The notes: generated by a model not told the origin, from the sequence alone. 64,000 nucleotides of DNA from Rhizobium lentis (GCF_014200175.1 NZ_JACHBD010000006.1:62001-126000), one strand, 5' to 3'. Counted from the first letter of the stretch, positions 44,546 through 56,150 are shown. Numbers and translations are program-made.

Positions 44546-45754
44546 ATGAACGCTAATTTGAACGCCTTGAAGGCAGCGCCACTGCATTTCGAGGATCAGA
44601 TTCTCGAACAGGGCGACGTGATTTCGAAGAAACTGCATCTGCTCAGCGTGCAGCGTTTTCCACCCAATGCGAAGAAGACGCTGCGCAGCTTCTCGCTCGC
44701 CGAAGTCGCCAATTATGTCGGCGCGTCGCAGAGCACGCTGAAGAAACTGCATCTCGAAGGCAAAGGCCCCTGCCCCAGGACCTCGCCTTCGGGACGCCGC
44801 TCCTACAGCGCCGAGCAGATGCTGGAGCTCAGGCGCTATCTCGACGCACATGGCCGCTCCGAGAGCCGCATGTATGTGCCCCATCGCCGCGGAAATGAGA
44901 AGCTGCAGGTCGTCGCCGTCGTCAACTTCAAGGGCGGCTCGGGCAAGACGACGACGGCCGCCCATCTCGCCCAGCATCTGGCGCTGACCGGCCACCGCGT
45001 GCTCGCCGTCGATCTCGATCCGCAGGCATCGCTCTCTTCCCTGCACGGCTTCCAGCCGGAATTCGACCAGGCCTCCTCGCTTTATGAGGCGATCCGCTAC
45101 GACGGCGAGAAGAAGAAGCTCTCGGAGATCATCCACAAGAGCAATTTTCCCGGCCTCGACATCGTGCCGGCTAATCTCGATCTGCAGGAATACGAATACG
45201 ACACGCCGCTCGCCATGGCCGATAAATCGAACAATGACGGCAAGACCTTCTTCACCCGCATCTCGCGCGCGCTCGCCGAAGTCGACGATCGCTACGACGT
45301 CGTCGTCATCGATTGCCCGCCGCAGCTCGGCTATCTCACGCTGACGGCGCTGACGGCGGCGACCAGCGTCTTGATCACCATCCATCCGCAGATGCTCGAC
45401 GTCATGTCGATGGGCCAGTTCCTGCTCATGCTCGGCGGCATCCTGAAGCCGATCCGCGCTGCCGGCGCCGAAGTGAACCTTTCCTGGTACCGCTACCTCA
45501 TTACCCGTTACGAGCCGACCGATGTGCCGCAGGCCCAGATGGTCGGCTTCATGTCGACCATGTTCCACGAATTCATGCTGAGGAACCAGATGGTCAAATC
45601 GACGGCGATTTCGGATGCCGGCATCACCAAGCAGACGCTTTACGAGGTCGAGCGATCCTCGATGAACCGGGGAACCTATGATCGCGCGATCGAGGCGATG
45701 GACGCCGTCAACGCCGAGATCGCCGGGCTCATTCACCAGGCATGGGGGCGGTGA
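44546..45754 (+). CDS. repA: plasmid partitioning protein RepA (ParA-type ATPase)
   Basis: Protein of 402 residues, the usual size for repABC RepA. An N-terminal MerR/HTH-like domain (FSLAEVANYVGASQSTLKKL; SGRRSYSAEQMLELRRYLDA) precedes the ParA domain with P-loop VVNFKGGSGKTTTAAHLAQH at about residues 129-136, then AVDLDPQASLSSLHGF and VVVIDCPPQLGYLTL. With RepB it segregates the plasmid and represses the operon. The ATG at 44546 matches family N termini; an in-frame TTG at 44537 is an alternative. The stop codon lies inside a perfect 28-base palindrome. Confidence 0.95.
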   Translation: MNANLNALKAAPLHFEDQILEQGDVISKKLHLLSVQRFPPNAKKTLRSFSLAEVANYVGASQSTLKKLHLEGKGPCPRTSPSGRRSYSAEQMLELRRYLDAHGRSESRMYVPHRRGNEKLQVVAVVNFKGGSGKTTTAAHLAQHLALTGHRVLAVDLDPQASLSSLHGFQPEFDQASSLYEAIRYDGEKKKLSEIIHKSNFPGLDIVPANLDLQEYEYDTPLAMADKSNNDGKTFFTRISRALAEVDDRYDVVVIDCPPQLGYLTLTALTAATSVLITIHPQMLDVMSMGQFLLMLGGILKPIRAAGAEVNLSWYRYLITRYEPTDVPQAQMVGFMSTMFHEFMLRNQMVKSTAISDAGITKQTLYEVERSSMNRGTYDRAIEAMDAVNAEIAGLIHQAWGR

Positions 45755-45777
45755 ATTTGTCGGCCGACAAATTCACC
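45750..45777. promoter_or_regulatory. 28-bp perfect palindrome, candidate parS centromere
   Basis: GGTGAATTTGTCGG is followed directly by its own reverse complement, giving 28 self-complementary bases centred on CGGCCG. It includes the repA stop codon and lies before repB. repABC centromeres are palindromes bound by RepB, often in the repA-repB gap or near repC. This one does not match the GTTNNNNGCNNNNAAC form described for some plasmids, so its use as parS is inferred. Confidence 0.6.
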
Positions 45778-45823
45778 GTTTCCATGAAGCAAATCAATGG
45801 AATGACTGCAATCGGAGGAAGTC

Positions 45824-46795
45824 ATGGCACGGAAAAATCTGCTTGAGGGGCTTACCGAGATGCCCGAGAGCGCGGGCGCGCCGAACTATCCGATGCGCGG
45901 GGCAGGCCGCTCGCTCGTCCGATCGCTGGACGAGCTTGCCAAGCAGGCGGAGAAATTCCTCGAGGGCGAGGCGGTGGTCGATCTCGACCCCGATGTCGTC
46001 GAGGTCTCATTCGTCAAGGACCGGCTGTCGGAAGACGACGAGGCGTTCCGCGCGCTGGTCGAGGCGATCCGTGCACGCGGACAGGACACGCCCATCCTGG
46101 TGCGCCCACACGGCAAGATCGATGGACGCTATCAGGTCGTGTTCGGCCACCGGCGCCTGCGCGCCGCCCGCGAACTCGGCCGCAATGTCCGCGCCGTCGT
46201 CAAGGCGATCGACGACCGCACCCATGTCATCGCCCAGGGCCAGGAAAATTCGGCCCGCGCCGACCTCACCTTCATCGAGCGGGCGCTCTTCGCCAAGCGG
46301 TTGGAGGAGCTCGGCTATGACAGAGAGGTGATCTCGACGGCGCTCACCGCCAATGCGGCCTCGGTCTCGAAGATGATGTCGGTGATGGAGCGGCTGCCGC
46401 AAGAGGTGTTGCAGGCGGTCGGCCCTGCTCCCGGCGTCGGCCGCGAACGCTGGGTGGAACTGTCGCTGCTCGCCGGCAAATCGGCCAATGCCGCAAGTGT
46501 CGCCAAGGTTCTCGAGGACGACAACTTTCATGAGTTACCCTCCGACAAACGATTCGAAGCGCTCTATGCGGCGCTCAACAAAAGCGCGCGGCCGGTCAGG
46601 AAAACCGCCGCCGCCAGGAAGGTGACATGGCAGCCGCTGGACAAGGCGGTCCAGGCGGAAATGAAGAATGACGGCAAGGCGTTCTCGCTCTCGATGAAGG
46701 CGAGGAATGCCGGCCGCTTCGGGGAATTTCTCTCCGGCAGGCTGGATGCGCTCTATGAGCAATTCCTCGCCGAGGAGGGCAGACAAGGAGACTGA
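45824..46795 (+). CDS. repB: plasmid partitioning protein RepB (ParB-type)
   Basis: DNA-binding protein of 323 residues. The ParB N-terminal nuclease-like domain reads DTPILVRPHGKIDGRYQVVF followed by GHRRLRAARELGR. The helix-turn-helix region lies around NSARADLTFIERALFAKRLE and DREVISTALTANAASVSKMM. The C-terminal RepB part ends in a probable dimer helix (GRFGEFLSGRLDALYEQFLA). It binds parS and RepA. AATCGGAGGAAGTC precedes the ATG. Confidence 0.95.
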   Translation: MARKNLLEGLTEMPESAGAPNYPMRGAGRSLVRSLDELAKQAEKFLEGEAVVDLDPDVVEVSFVKDRLSEDDEAFRALVEAIRARGQDTPILVRPHGKIDGRYQVVFGHRRLRAARELGRNVRAVVKAIDDRTHVIAQGQENSARADLTFIERALFAKRLEELGYDREVISTALTANAASVSKMMSVMERLPQEVLQAVGPAPGVGRERWVELSLLAGKSANAASVAKVLEDDNFHELPSDKRFEALYAALNKSARPVRKTAAARKVTWQPLDKAVQAEMKNDGKAFSLSMKARNAGRFGEFLSGRLDALYEQFLAEEGRQGD

Positions 46796-46802
46796 AACCG
46801 CA

Positions 46803-46860
46803 AAAGAAAAAGGCCCCCAAACGAACGAGTCGTGGAAGCCCTTCTCACATCCTTAAGCAA
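46803..46860 (-). ncRNA. probable repABC countertranscript RNA (ctRNA)
   Basis: repABC operons encode a small antisense RNA in the repB-repC gap that limits RepC synthesis. On the minus strand here, TTGACG (46894-46889) could be a -35 element with a weak -10 about 17 bases on. The predicted transcript ends in an imperfect stem (GGGCTTCCACGA/TCGTTTGGGGGCC with G-U pairs) followed by TTTTTCTTTT. The G-U pairing favours the minus strand. Size near 55-60 bases fits known ctRNAs; the exact ends are estimates. Confidence 0.6.
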
Positions 46861-47009
46861 GACAGAGAATCGCATTTTCACGAATCCCCGTCAAGAGTCC
46901 TGAAGCGCGCACCCGTGTCTTTTCAGATGCGGCAATGACGCTGCAGCGCTTTTCCTCCTCGCATCGTTTCGGTGAGCGGATTTCTTTTGCCTGATGAGAG
47001 GTGAAGGAA

Positions 47010-48275
47010 ATGGAGAGTGAATCTGTGACGACGCCCTTCGGGCGGCGGCCGATGTCGCTTGCCCTGCTGCTGAAACAGCGGCGCGGCGAAGCGATCGCGG
47101 CTGGAACCATGCGCAACAAATGGAAATTGTTCCGATCGGTCTGCGAGGCGCGGGCAGGGCTCGGCGTGACCGACCGGGCGCTCACCGTGCTCGACGCGCT
47201 GCTGAGCTTCTATCCCGAGGACGAGCTCTCCAGCGAAAAAGGGCTGGTGGTCTTTCCCTCGAATGTGCAGCTTTCGCTGCGAGCACGCGGCATGGCCGCC
47301 GCCACTCTGCGCCGGCATCTCGCCGTGCTCGTTGAGGCCGGCCTCATCTCCCGCAAGGACAGCCCGAACGGCAAGCGTTACGTCCGCCGCGGCAGGGAAG
47401 GCAGCATCGACGAGGCCTATGGCTTCAGTCTGGCGCCGCTGCTCGCCCGCGCATCGGAAATTGAGGCGATGGCCGCCGGGCTCGCCGCCGACCGGCAGAG
47501 GCTGCGGGCAATGAAGGAGCGGCTGACGATCTGCCGTCGCGACATCGTCAAGCTCATCGCCGCAGCACTTGAGGAAACCGTTCCCGGAGAGTGGGAGCGG
47601 GTGTCTTCGCTGTTTCACACACTGCTGCAGCGCATCCCGAAGGCGACAAAGCTCGAAAATCTGCCGCCGCTTCTCGAAGAGCTGGAAGCGCTTCGCCTCT
47701 CCATAATCAACACATTGGAATCGCACGATAAAATGCAAATGGCGAGCACCAATGAATCCCAGAGTGAGCGCCACATACAGAATTCGAATCCCGAATCCCT
47801 ATCTGAATTTGAACCGGGCCTGGAAACGGGGCAGGAGGCGAGGGCAGGTCTGGAAAGCCATGACCAGAGCAGGCGAGGGGATGGCGGGCAGGGATGGCGG
47901 GCCGTGTCTCGGCCGCATGCGGGGAGATTGAAATCCTTCCCGCTCGGCATGGTGCTGCAGGCCTGCCCCGATATCATCGAATACGGTCCGGGCGGGGCCA
48001 TCGGCAGCTGGCGGGATCTGATGACGGCGGCGATCACCGTGCGCGCGATGCTGCGCGTCAGCCCGTCGGCCTATGAGGAAGCCTGTTCGGTGATGGGGCC
48101 GGAAAACGCCGCCACCGTCATGGCCTGCATCCTGCAAAGGGGAGGGGGCATCACCTCCGCCGGCGGCTATCTCAGGGATCTCACGCGCCGCGCCGGAGGC
48201 GGCGAATTCGCGCTCGGTCCGATGCTGATGGCGCTGTTGCGGGTGAAAAATCCGCCAATCGCCAAAGTCAACTGA
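47010..48275 (+). CDS. repC: plasmid replication initiator RepC
   Basis: Initiator of 421 residues. The N-terminal winged-helix part ([40 protein letters not shown]) and the C-terminal domain ([40 protein letters not shown]) match RepC proteins. The replication origin of repABC plasmids lies within repC, and an AT-richer stretch at about 47.70-47.82 kb (codons for the linker [15 protein letters not shown] and onward) is the expected place. GAGAGGTGAAGGAA precedes the ATG; an in-frame GTG at 47001 is possible. It overlaps the convergent ProQ-like gene by eight bases. Confidence 0.95.
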   Translation: MESESVTTPFGRRPMSLALLLKQRRGEAIAAGTMRNKWKLFRSVCEARAGLGVTDRALTVLDALLSFYPEDELSSEKGLVVFPSNVQLSLRARGMAAATLRRHLAVLVEAGLISRKDSPNGKRYVRRGREGSIDEAYGFSLAPLLARASEIEAMAAGLAADRQRLRAMKERLTICRRDIVKLIAAALEETVPGEWERVSSLFHTLLQRIPKATKLENLPPLLEELEALRLSIINTLESHDKMQMASTNESQSERHIQNSNPESLSEFEPGLETGQEARAGLESHDQSRRGDGGQGWRAVSRPHAGRLKSFPLGMVLQACPDIIEYGPGGAIGSWRDLMTAAITVRAMLRVSPSAYEEACSVMGPENAATVMACILQRGGGITSAGGYLRDLTRRAGGGEFALGPMLMALLRVKNPPIAKVN

Positions 48276-48738
48276 CGGTGCTCTTTCTGCCGCGCAGAAG
48301 AGCGGCGCGAATCTGTTCGTTCTTGTTGAGGACGGGCGGTGGAACCGGCGCCGGCTCGGGCGCATCGGCCTTAGCGCCCTGCTTGAGGCTCAGGAAGCGC
48401 TTCTGCGCGACCAGCCGGTCTTCGGACGACAAGGGGTCGACCGGTTCGCCGTCGATGTTGTGGCGCATGGAATCGGGCTGGGCGCTGGCGAAATAATAGC
48501 GCCGGCAATGGACATAGGCTGCGGTCGCGCGCCGGAGCGTCGTTACCCCGGCCTCGGGCTTCAAGAGCGGACGCAGCTCGTTGAACAGGCCGACGGCGAA
48601 GGGAAGAACGGGATCGCCGGGCTTGGTCGGAAGCACGCCGACCGGCCGGATCAACATGCTGTTGATCGCGTTTGCCTTCTCCACATCGATCTCGGTCGCC
48701 GCAATTGGCCCGCGGCTGATCTTCCAGGGTTTGTCCAT
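48268..48738 (-). CDS. FinO/ProQ-family RNA-binding protein
   Basis: Protein of 156 residues. The middle matches the FinO/ProQ domain: [38 protein letters not shown], then [20 protein letters not shown]. The tail has Pro-rich text and a basic end ([13 protein letters not shown]). Members of this family chaperone antisense RNAs; FinO itself controls F-plasmid transfer through FinP. The gene is convergent with repC and overlaps it by eight bases, close to the repABC antisense RNA, so a role in copy control is an attractive but untested idea. Confidence 0.75.
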   Translation of the reverse strand: MDKPWKISRGPIAATEIDVEKANAINSMLIRPVGVLPTKPGDPVLPFAVGLFNELRPLLKPEAGVTTLRRATAAYVHCRRYYFASAQPDSMRHNIDGEPVDPLSSEDRLVAQKRFLSLKQGAKADAPEPAPVPPPVLNKNEQIRAALLRGRKSTVS

Positions 48739-48972
48739 GCATCCTCCATAACGGCCGACTATGATGGTATCTTGACGGACAGGGCCAATAACGCCGCGGC
48801 CCGCACATTGCTAGCCCGCGGCAAGCTTCCATTTCCGGGCGGATATAGGTTCGGCCTTATCGGTCTGCCATTCCCATATAATCGTTTTTATCGCGGAATG
48901 TGCATTGACCTCCGGCATCGATTACACTTCTTATCCGCGCCCAAGAAGAATGACTGGCCGCGGGGAGGATAT

Positions 48973-49866
48973 ATGCGGGTTTTCTCGAACATTGACGAGC
49001 TGCGCCACACGCTCGATGCGCTGAAGCGGCAGGGCCGGACCGTCGGCCTCGTTCCGACGATGGGTTATCTCCATGCCGGTCATATGCAGCTTGTCGCGCG
49101 TGCCCGCGCCGAGAACGACATCGTCGTCGTCTCGATTTTCGTCAATCCACTGCAGTTCGGCCCGGCGGAAGATCTCAGCAAATATCCGCGCGATCTGGAG
49201 CGCGATTCAGCCATGCTGAAACAGGCCGGGGTCAATTTCCTTTTTTCGCCCGGTGTCGCGGATATGTATCCCCGCCCGATGCTGACCGTGGTCGATCTTC
49301 CCGATCTCGGCGGCGAGCTGGAAGGCGCGGTGCGACCCGGGCATTTCGCCGGTGTTGCGACTGTCGTCTGCAAGCTTTTCAACATCGTGCAGCCGCAGAC
49401 CGCTTATTTCGGAGAGAAGGACTACCAGCAGGTCGTCATCATCAAGCGAATGGTGAATGATCTCGCCGTTCCGGTGCGTGTCATTGCCGTGCCGACCGTC
49501 AGGGACAGCGACGGCCTCGCCTTGTCGTCGCGCAATGTCTATCTCAGCGAGGCGGAGCGGCGGGCCGCGGTGATCATCCCTCAGACCCTCGACGAGGCGG
49601 AGCGTCTCGTCGCCGATGGTCTTGCGGACCCCGGCGAACTCGAGGCGAAGCTGACGGCGTTTCTCGGTCGCGAACCTCTGGCAAAGCCCGAGGTCGTTGC
49701 GGTCAGGGACGCCTCGACGCTGCAGCCGGTCGCCTCGATCACGGCGCCGGTTGTCGTGGCGCTCTTCGTAAGGATCGGTTCGACACGGCTTCTCGACAAC
49801 AGGGTTATCGGGGGCAACAGGCTTATCGGCGAGCGGAGCTTGCCGGGAAAGGGAGTAAGCAGATGA
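48973..49866 (+). CDS. panC: pantoate-beta-alanine ligase
   Basis: Enzyme of 297 residues that joins pantoate and beta-alanine with ATP, the last step of pantothenate synthesis, in the cytoplasm. It shows the nucleotide-site motif [20 protein letters not shown] (HxGH), then [30 protein letters not shown] and the KMSKS-like [25 protein letters not shown] precedes the ATG at 48973; the frame extends upstream but only through shadow sequence. It overlaps panB by four bases. In R. etli CFN42 the panCB pair is likewise plasmid-borne. Confidence 0.95.
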   Translation: MRVFSNIDELRHTLDALKRQGRTVGLVPTMGYLHAGHMQLVARARAENDIVVVSIFVNPLQFGPAEDLSKYPRDLERDSAMLKQAGVNFLFSPGVADMYPRPMLTVVDLPDLGGELEGAVRPGHFAGVATVVCKLFNIVQPQTAYFGEKDYQQVVIIKRMVNDLAVPVRVIAVPTVRDSDGLALSSRNVYLSEAERRAAVIIPQTLDEAERLVADGLADPGELEAKLTAFLGREPLAKPEVVAVRDASTLQPVASITAPVVVALFVRIGSTRLLDNRVIGGNRLIGERSLPGKGVSR

Positions 49867-50684
49867 GTGCGGTCGGATCCCACAAGCGTCTTACGCCAGC
49901 CCGCATCTCAGCCATGAAGGGCGGCAAACCGATCGTCTGCCTCACCGCCTATACCACGCCGATGGCGCGTCTGCTCGATGAGCATTGCGACCTGCTGCTG
50001 GTCGGGGACTCGCTCGGTATGGTGCTCTATGGCATGGAGACCACGATCGGCGTCACACTCGATATGATGATCGCACATGGCAAAGCTGTCATGCGCGGCG
50101 TTGCCAAGGCCTGCGTCGTCGTCGACATGCCGTTCGGCAGTTACCAGGAATCGAAGGAGAGCGCCTTCCGCAACGCCGTCCGCATTCTACAGGAAACCGG
50201 CTGCGACGCCGTCAAGCTGGAAGGCGGCGAAGAGATGGCCGAAACCATCGCCTTCCTGACGAAGCGCGGAATTCCGGTCATGGGGCATATCGGCCTGATG
50301 CCGCAACAGGTCCAGACCGCCGGCGGCTATCGATCCGTCGGGCACTCCGAACACGAGACCTCAAAGATCCGGCGCGACGCGCATGCCATCGGCGGTTCGG
50401 GAGCTTTCGCCGTCGTCATCGAGGGCACGGTGGAACCGCTCGCTCGCGAAATGACTTCAGCCATGCACATACCGACCATCGGCATCGGCGCCTCCGCCGC
50501 CTGCGACGGCCAGGTTCTGGTCTCTGACGACATTCTGGGGCTCTTCAACGATTTCACGCCACGTTTCGTCAAGCGTTATGACGAACTCGGCAAGAGGGTC
50601 GCGGATGCCGTCGCCGCCTATGCCGAGGACGTGCGCTCGCGAAAGTTCCCGGCAGCCGACCACACGTTCAAGCGACGGCCGTAA
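49863..50684 (+). CDS. panB: 3-methyl-2-oxobutanoate hydroxymethyltransferase
   Basis: Enzyme of 273 residues that makes ketopantoate from 2-oxoisovalerate and methylene-tetrahydrofolate. The TIM-barrel signatures are [68 protein letters not shown] and [17 protein letters not shown]. The ATG overlaps the panC stop, so the two are co-translated. It is complete and shows nothing unusual apart from its plasmid location. Confidence 0.95.
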   Translation: MSAVGSHKRLTPARISAMKGGKPIVCLTAYTTPMARLLDEHCDLLLVGDSLGMVLYGMETTIGVTLDMMIAHGKAVMRGVAKACVVVDMPFGSYQESKESAFRNAVRILQETGCDAVKLEGGEEMAETIAFLTKRGIPVMGHIGLMPQQVQTAGGYRSVGHSEHETSKIRRDAHAIGGSGAFAVVIEGTVEPLAREMTSAMHIPTIGIGASAACDGQVLVSDDILGLFNDFTPRFVKRYDELGKRVADAVAAYAEDVRSRKFPAADHTFKRRP

Positions 50685-50769
50685 GACGAAGGGTCTGGCC
50701 GCTTATCGTTCCTCAACCCGTTCCCGCAGGGGGAAGGTCTCGGGGCGCCAACGGGGACAGCCAAGTCCG

Positions 50770-51684
50770 TTACCCGCCGCCATACTGCTGACGCATCGTC
50801 TCCGCCGACCGGCGGACCGCCTCGCCAACCTCCTGCAACTGCCTGGCCATGGGCGTGGAATTGCGCCAAACCATGCCGATGGTTCGCGACGGCTGCGGCG
50901 ACGGAAAACGGGAGATCGAGACGTGGGCCGAGCGCGTTTCGACGGGAACGGCCATTTCCGGGATCAGGGTGACGCCGATGCCGGCGCCGACCATCTGGAC
51001 GAGCGTGGAGAGCGAACTGCCTTCCATAATTTCCCGCGGGCGGGCCGGCCCGACCTTGCAGAACGACAGCGCCTGGTCGCGGAAGCAGTGCCCCTCTTCG
51101 AGCAGCAGCAGCCGCATTTCGCGCAGCGCCTCGCGCTCGGGCACTGGCTTGTCGCCGTCCTCGTGGCGCCGGACCAGCACGAACTCTTCACTGAACAGCT
51201 CGAGTTCGGTGAGCGAGGGTTCCGACACCGGCAGCGCGACGATCGCCATGTCGAGCTGGCCCTGCGCCAGTTCATGAACCAGCTTGCCCGTCTGCGTTTC
51301 GCGCACTTCGATCTGAATCCCCGCGAAGGTTTCGTTGAGATCGTTTATAATTGCCGGCAGCAGATAGGGCGCGATCGTCGGGATGATGCCGATGCGAAGA
51401 CGCGTGAGGAAGGATTCGCGCGAAGCGCGGGCGAATTCCCCCAGCTCATCGACGGCGCGCAGGATGTCGCGGACCCTTAGGGCAAAGCTCTGGCCGAATG
51501 GGGTAAGCTTGACCTCGCGCGCGCTTCGCTCGAAGAGCTCGCTGCCCAACTCTTGCTCAAGTTCTTTGATCTGCATGGAGAGCGCCGGCTGGGAGATGGC
51601 GCAGGCGTCGGCGGCGCGGCGGAAGCGACCATCCCGCGCCAAGGCTTCAAAATAACGCAGCTGTTTCAGGGTAAGATTCTTCAT
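50770..51684 (-). CDS. oxyR: hydrogen peroxide-sensing regulator OxyR (LysR family)
   Basis: Regulator of 304 residues. The helix-turn-helix is FRRAADACAISQPALSMQIK. The redox pair Cys200 and Cys209 lies in EEGHCFRDQALSFC, matching Cys199/Cys208 of E. coli OxyR, so it should form the peroxide-induced disulphide. It is divergent from katG with a 145-base gap containing the palindrome ATCG-CAG-CGAT, and most likely activates katG under peroxide stress. In R. etli, oxyR and katG are also adjacent on a plasmid. Confidence 0.92.
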   Translation of the reverse strand: MKNLTLKQLRYFEALARDGRFRRAADACAISQPALSMQIKELEQELGSELFERSAREVKLTPFGQSFALRVRDILRAVDELGEFARASRESFLTRLRIGIIPTIAPYLLPAIINDLNETFAGIQIEVRETQTGKLVHELAQGQLDMAIVALPVSEPSLTELELFSEEFVLVRRHEDGDKPVPEREALREMRLLLLEEGHCFRDQALSFCKVGPARPREIMEGSSLSTLVQMVGAGIGVTLIPEMAVPVETRSAHVSISRFPSPQPSRTIGMVWRNSTPMARQLQEVGEAVRRSAETMRQQYGGG

Positions 51685-51695
51685 AACCTCAGCTT

Positions 51696-51706
51696 ATCGC
51701 AGCGAT
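51696..51706. promoter_or_regulatory. candidate OxyR site between oxyR and katG
   Basis: ATCG-CAG-CGAT is a short palindrome 12 bases upstream of the oxyR start, within the shared oxyR-katG gap. LysR-type sites are interrupted palindromes often close to the regulator start. The match to the OxyR consensus is weak, so this is tentative. Confidence 0.35.
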
Positions 51707-51760
51707 CAGTAAATCCAACTTAAAATTATTGAACGCTTCCGATATGAAGACTGCAAGTGA

Positions 51761-54016
<2,256 letters not shown>

Positions 54017-54033
54017 TCAGTCCCGCAAATTTT

Positions 54034-54068
54034 GCCCGGGCGCGGTTTCGGCTGCGCCCGGGCTTTTT
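54034..54068 (+). terminator. rho-independent terminator of katG
   Basis: GCCCGGGCGC and GCGCCCGGGC form a perfect ten-base stem with a ten-base loop, followed at once by TTTTT. It begins 18 bases after the katG stop codon. Confidence 0.9.
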
Positions 54069-54156
54069 CGTCTCTATCGAATGCCTGTATTGCTAAGGCC
54101 TTGATCCTCCTGCCTCACCAAGTCAGATTAGGTGGAGATGGGCACCACCTCTCCTT

Positions 54157-54287
54157 CCTCATTCCTGTGCTCGTCACAGGAATCCAGTGCGCCAAGTCCT
54201 TGGGCGCGAGACACTTTTCAATTGTTGTATTGAGTCGTTCACCGCGCGGACGCGCGGTAGCTGGATTCCTGTGGCACAGGAATGAGG
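54157..54287. repeat. large inverted intergenic repeat
   Basis: CCTCATTCCTGTG..CACAGGAATCCAG (54157-54187) and CTGGATTCCTGTG..CACAGGAATGAGG (54261-54287) are inverted copies, each also a hairpin, flanking about 70 bases that include the hairpin CCGCGCG/CGCGCGG. It looks like a dispersed rhizobial palindromic element. The 400 bases after katG hold only the terminator and this repeat. Confidence 0.7.
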
Positions 54288-54422
54288 AGCGGGGTTGGCC
54301 TCCAGCCATTCTCTCCCACACCGGAGTTTCCCGGCTCCAGCTCCCGATCGTTCGGGCCGTCGATGCAGTGTCGCAGACTTCTAGCCATGAGCGACCTCGA
54401 ATGCGATAGATAATCGACGCAT

Positions 54423-54593
54423 TTGGGGGAACGGTTTCAAGGTAAAGTCGCGGCCATCACCGGAGCCGCCTCGGGTATTGGATTGGCGTCGACCAAAGCG
54501 ATCATCTCTGCCGGCGGTACGGTGGTGATGATCGATCGGGACGAGGCGGCGCTGGACGCAGCCTGCGGCAGGCTCCTTCGACATTTGAGTTGA
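54423..54593 (+). pseudogene. short-chain dehydrogenase, N-terminal fragment
   Basis: The frame reads FQGKVAAITGAASGIGLAST, then KAIISAGGTVVMIDRDEAAL and DAACGRLL, which is the first beta-alpha-beta of an SDR with the GxxxGIG cofactor loop. It stops after 56 codons, so the catalytic half is missing. There is no convincing start codon (a TTG at 54423). It is a relic next to a repeat, in the most eroded part of the window. Confidence 0.75.
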
Positions 54594-54676
54594 GCGGAAG
54601 GCAGGGTGGAATCATCTCCGTATAAACCGGTCAGGAGGCGGACACGGCGCGCCGAAACGGCTGAAGCTCTCTGGGG

Positions 54677-55087
54677 CTACCGCCCGGTCGTCCAATCCTC
54701 GACGCGCAGGCCATCCACGCGCCGGAAATCCCCGACGTTGTTTGTAATAAGAACAAGATCCCGCGTCTTCGCCTGCCCGGCGATCAGCACATCGTAAGGA
54801 CCGATCGGTGTTCCCTTTGCCGCCAACGCCGCGCGGACCTCTCCAGCGGCCAGCGCATCCTCGCGCTTGAAACCGACGGCCGGGAAATCCGCCATGAACA
54901 GGCGCAGGGTTTAGAGATTGTAGGAAATTTTCGCGCTTTTATAGGCGCCGTAATAGAGCTCGTGCATGACGATGCTCGACAGCCCGATCGATCCCTCATC
55001 GCTGTCCATGATGTGGGCGAGCAGCGTGTCGGACTTCCGGCCGGTCAGAGCGATCATCGCATTGGTGTTGATGAGATGGGTGATCAC
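54677..55087 (-). pseudogene. vapC: VapC-type PIN toxin, inactivated by a nonsense codon
   Basis: From a GTG overlapping the vapB stop (GTGA), the frame reads VITHLINTNAMIALTGRKSD, then ELYYGAYKSAKISYNL, an in-frame TAA, and continues in the same frame as TLRLFMADFPAVGFKRED, GTPIGPYDVLIAGQAKTRDL and LVLITNNVGDFRRVDGLRVE. Together this is a full PIN-domain VapC of about 135 residues. Two defects are visible: the stop about 57 codons in, and Asn in place of the first catalytic Asp (LINTN instead of the usual LLDTN). The toxin ribonuclease is therefore almost certainly dead. Confidence 0.8.
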
Positions 55088-55332
55088 TTGAACAAGTCCT
55101 GAAGGCCAGTTCTCTCCTGATCTTCCGGCTGCTCGCGTCCCTCCGCCATGAAATCGTCGCTGAGGCCGCGCTCCAGGGCGCTGCGCAACGAGGCCCACCG
55201 CACGCCATGATCAGTCCGCGGCCGGAGAATGATCGCATCGCCTTCCCGTGTCACTTCCACCTGATTCACGTCGAAGCGAAACTCCTTCGGCAGCTGGACG
55301 GCCTGCGAATTGCCGGATTGAAACACGCGCAT
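55084..55332 (-). CDS. vapB: VapB-type antitoxin (AbrB/SpoVT fold)
   Basis: Protein of 82 residues. The N-terminal swapped-hairpin domain reads MRVFQSGNSQAVQLPKEFRF with DVNQVEVTREGDAIILRP, and the C-terminal toxin-binding tail ends DQERTGLQDLFK. The ATG at 55332 is the conserved start of the fold. The stop overlaps the vapC GTG, as in normal vapBC pairs. The partner toxin is broken, so this is an orphan antitoxin that may still bind its own promoter or neutralise related toxins. Confidence 0.83.
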   Translation of the reverse strand: MRVFQSGNSQAVQLPKEFRFDVNQVEVTREGDAIILRPRTDHGVRWASLRSALERGLSDDFMAEGREQPEDQERTGLQDLFK

Positions 55333-55407
55333 ATTGCGGCATAGAGAACGCTCCACAGCTTGTATATATACCCGCGGCTGGCGGTATTCATGCAAGAAGC
55401 CGTTCCA

Positions 55408-55965
55408 CTAACGAGGCAGAATGCCGAAAGGCGAGAGCGTCAGCAGATCGGGATCATCCGTCTCCGTCGCTTTCGCCACCTCGGCGTGGCTCATGCTGTA
55501 GCCGTAGGCAAGGACGCGGACGCCGTCGATCATGAAGAACTGCGCCTGGTCCAGGCCGGGCCGCAGCGTTGCCGTCACGGTGACTGTTTCATACATTCTT
55601 TCGAGATGCAGAGGCTCCTGCGGAACGACGCGCACCAGCTGGTTGGGCGGAGGGGAAGGCATATGGCTGCAGGCTCCGGCCCAGGGGACCAGCATGAATT
55701 CGTAGACGAGGTCACCATCCTGGTCGACCGGCAGCACGAAGCCCGTCAATTCGACCGGCTGGCCCTCGTCATGCCAGGCCAGCGTTTCGCCCTGCGGGCC
55801 GCTGACCGTCTTGCCCGACAGCGGCATTGTCGTCTTGGCCTGATCGGCCGGCCGCAAAGCACTCCAGAAAATGGGCTGGGCTGCGGCAAATGCATCGGAA
55901 ACCGGCGATGTGGAAACCAATGCCAGCACCGCGACCATCAGGCAAAAGGGACTGTGCTTCATCAT
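55408..55965 (-). CDS. exported DUF3299-type protein
   Basis: Protein of 185 residues with a signal peptide (SPFCLMVAVLALVSTSPVSD, cleavage near AFAAA). The mature part includes ELTGFVLPVDQDGDLVYEFM, LVPWAGACSHMPSPPPNQLV and VTATLRPGLDQAQFFMIDGV. It resembles the DUF3299 family of periplasmic proteins often found near metal or ABC transport genes. AGGAGACGCG precedes the ATG at 55965. No operon partner is visible. The function is unknown. Confidence 0.7.
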   Translation of the reverse strand: MMKHSPFCLMVAVLALVSTSPVSDAFAAAQPIFWSALRPADQAKTTMPLSGKTVSGPQGETLAWHDEGQPVELTGFVLPVDQDGDLVYEFMLVPWAGACSHMPSPPPNQLVRVVPQEPLHLERMYETVTVTATLRPGLDQAQFFMIDGVRVLAYGYSMSHAEVAKATETDDPDLLTLSPFGILPR

Positions 55966-56150
55966 CGCGTCTCCTGGGCCGGCCGTTTCGGCGACCTGCC
56001 GCTGCCGCGCGAATGCTACTCCTGATTTCGCTCGGCCGTCAAAACTTCCTTCCTTGGTGAGTGTTTTTTGGAGTGAGAGCAATTGCACGCCCTCGTCATG
56101 GGAAGACCCCGTGTGGGTGAACACGGGGTCTTCCTGCCGGGCCGCAGCGA

